Notes under the pieces: model-generated
What the model saw: only the letters and a program-made list of their open reading frames with translations
Database searches by the model: none
Told to the model about the DNA's origin: nothing
Made by a program: the position numbers and the translations under genes
Shown here: positions 63,396 through 64,000 of the stretch, piece by piece
Layout: every line of letters begins with the position of its first letter
How positions within the stretch are numbered: position 1 is the first letter of the stretch
Assembly: GCF_030688855.1 (NCBI RefSeq)
Contig: NZ_JAUYZK010000008.1
Span: 30,143-94,142, forward strand
Direction: 5' to 3'
Source of the DNA: Helicobacter cappadocius
GTDB lineage: Bacteria; Campylobacterota; Campylobacteria; Campylobacterales; Helicobacteraceae
DNA length: 64,000 bases

Positions 63396-64000
63396 TTTTT
63401 TACTACCTCCCTTTTTTGATAAGCAAAGCTTTGTCAATAGGTAAGTTTTAAGAATTCCATAGCTGTAAATAACGTTTCTTTTTTCACTAAAACAAAAAGG
63501 GATTTATCCCTCCCCCTCCCTTAACCCCGAAAATAAAAGTTTTCTTCCTTTTATTTTTGCCAAAACAAGGGAGGGGAATTTGCCTTGTGGAAATGATGGT
63601 ATGCGTATTTTCATTTCCCCCGAAGACTTTTTGTCCGCCTCTTAGTCCTACAGAAAAAAGAAGAGTTTTTGTAAAAGCAAAAACCCTCACTATTGCCTAT
63701 CGCTATCCTCTATGCCCGTTCCTATACTTGCTACGCTTTTTATAAAGCGATCGGTGTGCGAAGCTAAAAAGGATAAGCAGTTATCCTTTTTTAACGCTTT
63801 TCCTCCTTGTTTAAAAAAGAAAAGGCGAAGACTTTCTCTTTTTTGATTAAGTTTTGACCCGCCCACCCATTATGGGGGGATAAAATTTTTTCTTTTGGCA
63901 TAAACAAAAAACGCTTTATGCTCACAAACCTAATAAAATCCTCAAATAGTAAATGAAGGTAAATGAAAAAAATACACATCTGGCCTAATTTTTGTAAAAA
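63396..64000. other. Hairpin-rich non-coding region
   Basis: About 600 bases with no credible gene; short open frames on both strands are low-complexity. It is packed with inverted repeats: GGGATTTATCCC (63499-63510); a nested pair with outer arms CCCCTCCCTT/AAGGGAGGGG (63513-63522, 63567-63576) and inner arms AAAATAAAAG/CTTTTATTTT (63530-63539, 63548-63557); GTTTTTG/CAAAAAC (63665-63684); CGCTTT/AAAGCG (63734-63749); AAAAAGGATAA/TTATCCTTTTT (63766-63776, 63781-63791). GC-rich blocks stand out from the flanking DNA. It may be a repeat element, a structured RNA or a decayed insertion. Confidence 0.6.
63766..63791 (+). terminator. Strong hairpin, terminator-like
   Basis: Perfect 11-bp stem AAAAAGGATAA / TTATCCTTTTT with a 4-base GCAG loop; the second arm ends in a T run, so it can terminate in either direction. 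No gene directly precedes it. Confidence 0.55.

Noticed and set aside
63487..63745. Small genes in the terminal non-coding region
   Set aside because: Open frames on both strands follow the repeats, with no ribosome site, family resemblance or sensible codon pattern.
1..64000. CRISPR array or intact insertion sequence
   Set aside because: No regularly spaced repeats, no transposase-like protein and no prophage genes were seen in the window.

Overview
The window comes from an AT-rich member of the Helicobacteraceae, most likely a Helicobacter that is not H. pylori. The call rests on protein recognition and gene order: ruvA - DUF342 gene - murJ - cysS, cheW - cheAY - cheV - lpxH-like, rodA / rluD-like / FN3 lipoprotein / trmB / ftsE / ftsX / EnvC-like / flaG / fliD / fliS / small partner, yggS - ubiD, and ppk ... 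pyrD - M16 peptidase - dapA - SDR are runs I know from Helicobacter genomes. A vacA gene does not follow cysS, as it does in H. pylori, and the VacA-type autotransporter found here lies elsewhere. The species cannot be named from this sequence alone.

Layout. 1-8 kb: 3' end of mfd, two tandem DUF1090 periplasmic genes, a NhaC-like antiporter, glnA and the hook gene flgE with a textbook sigma-54 promoter. 8-25.5 kb is the accessory part: an SNF-type symporter, two paralogous TonB-dependent receptors, a VacA-type autotransporter with an 11-base G/C tract across its signal peptide (out of frame here, so phase OFF), a periplasmic catalase-related peroxidase, the serine module sdaA / sdaC with a second sdaC 4.5 kb away, a 4-OT tautomerase, a SAM methyltransferase, and a decayed BglII-like restriction-modification pair. 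24.2-27.2 kb: one adenine methyltransferase with a truncated partner stub, convergent with a second methyltransferase + nuclease pair whose nuclease start lies inside the 3' end of uvrA. 27.2-41.7 kb (mostly minus strand): uvrA, ruvA, DUF342 gene, the plus-strand pair murJ-cysS, the chemotaxis cluster, an LpxH-like phosphoesterase, a ThiS-like sulfur carrier and glmU. 41.8-53 kb: fliP, a CAU tRNA, rodA, and the long plus-strand envelope/division/flagellar run. 53-63.4 kb: yggS, ubiD, a small outer membrane protein, ppk, gamma-carbonic anhydrase, pyrD, M16 peptidase, dapA, FabL-like SDR, gatC. The last 600 bases are a hairpin-rich non-coding stretch.

How the genes fit together. Serine uptake and deamination (SdaC, SdaA) and glutamine synthetase carry nitrogen and carbon from amino acids. 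The receptors, autotransporter and DUF1090 proteins face the periplasm or surface. FtsE-FtsX-EnvC-like is a cell-division/peptidoglycan module followed by a sigma-28-type promoter and the filament cap operon flaG-fliD-fliS. CheW, CheAY and CheV form the receptor-coupled part of a Helicobacter-type chemotaxis system.

The strongest observations are the phase-OFF autotransporter, the restriction gene whose catalytic glutamate codon appears to have become a stop, the truncated nuclease stub at the junction of two restriction-modification systems, the ThiS-like carrier with residues after its diglycine, and the structured 3' end of the window. I did not find a clearly new multi-gene system. All family calls are by eye from sequence; no searches were run.
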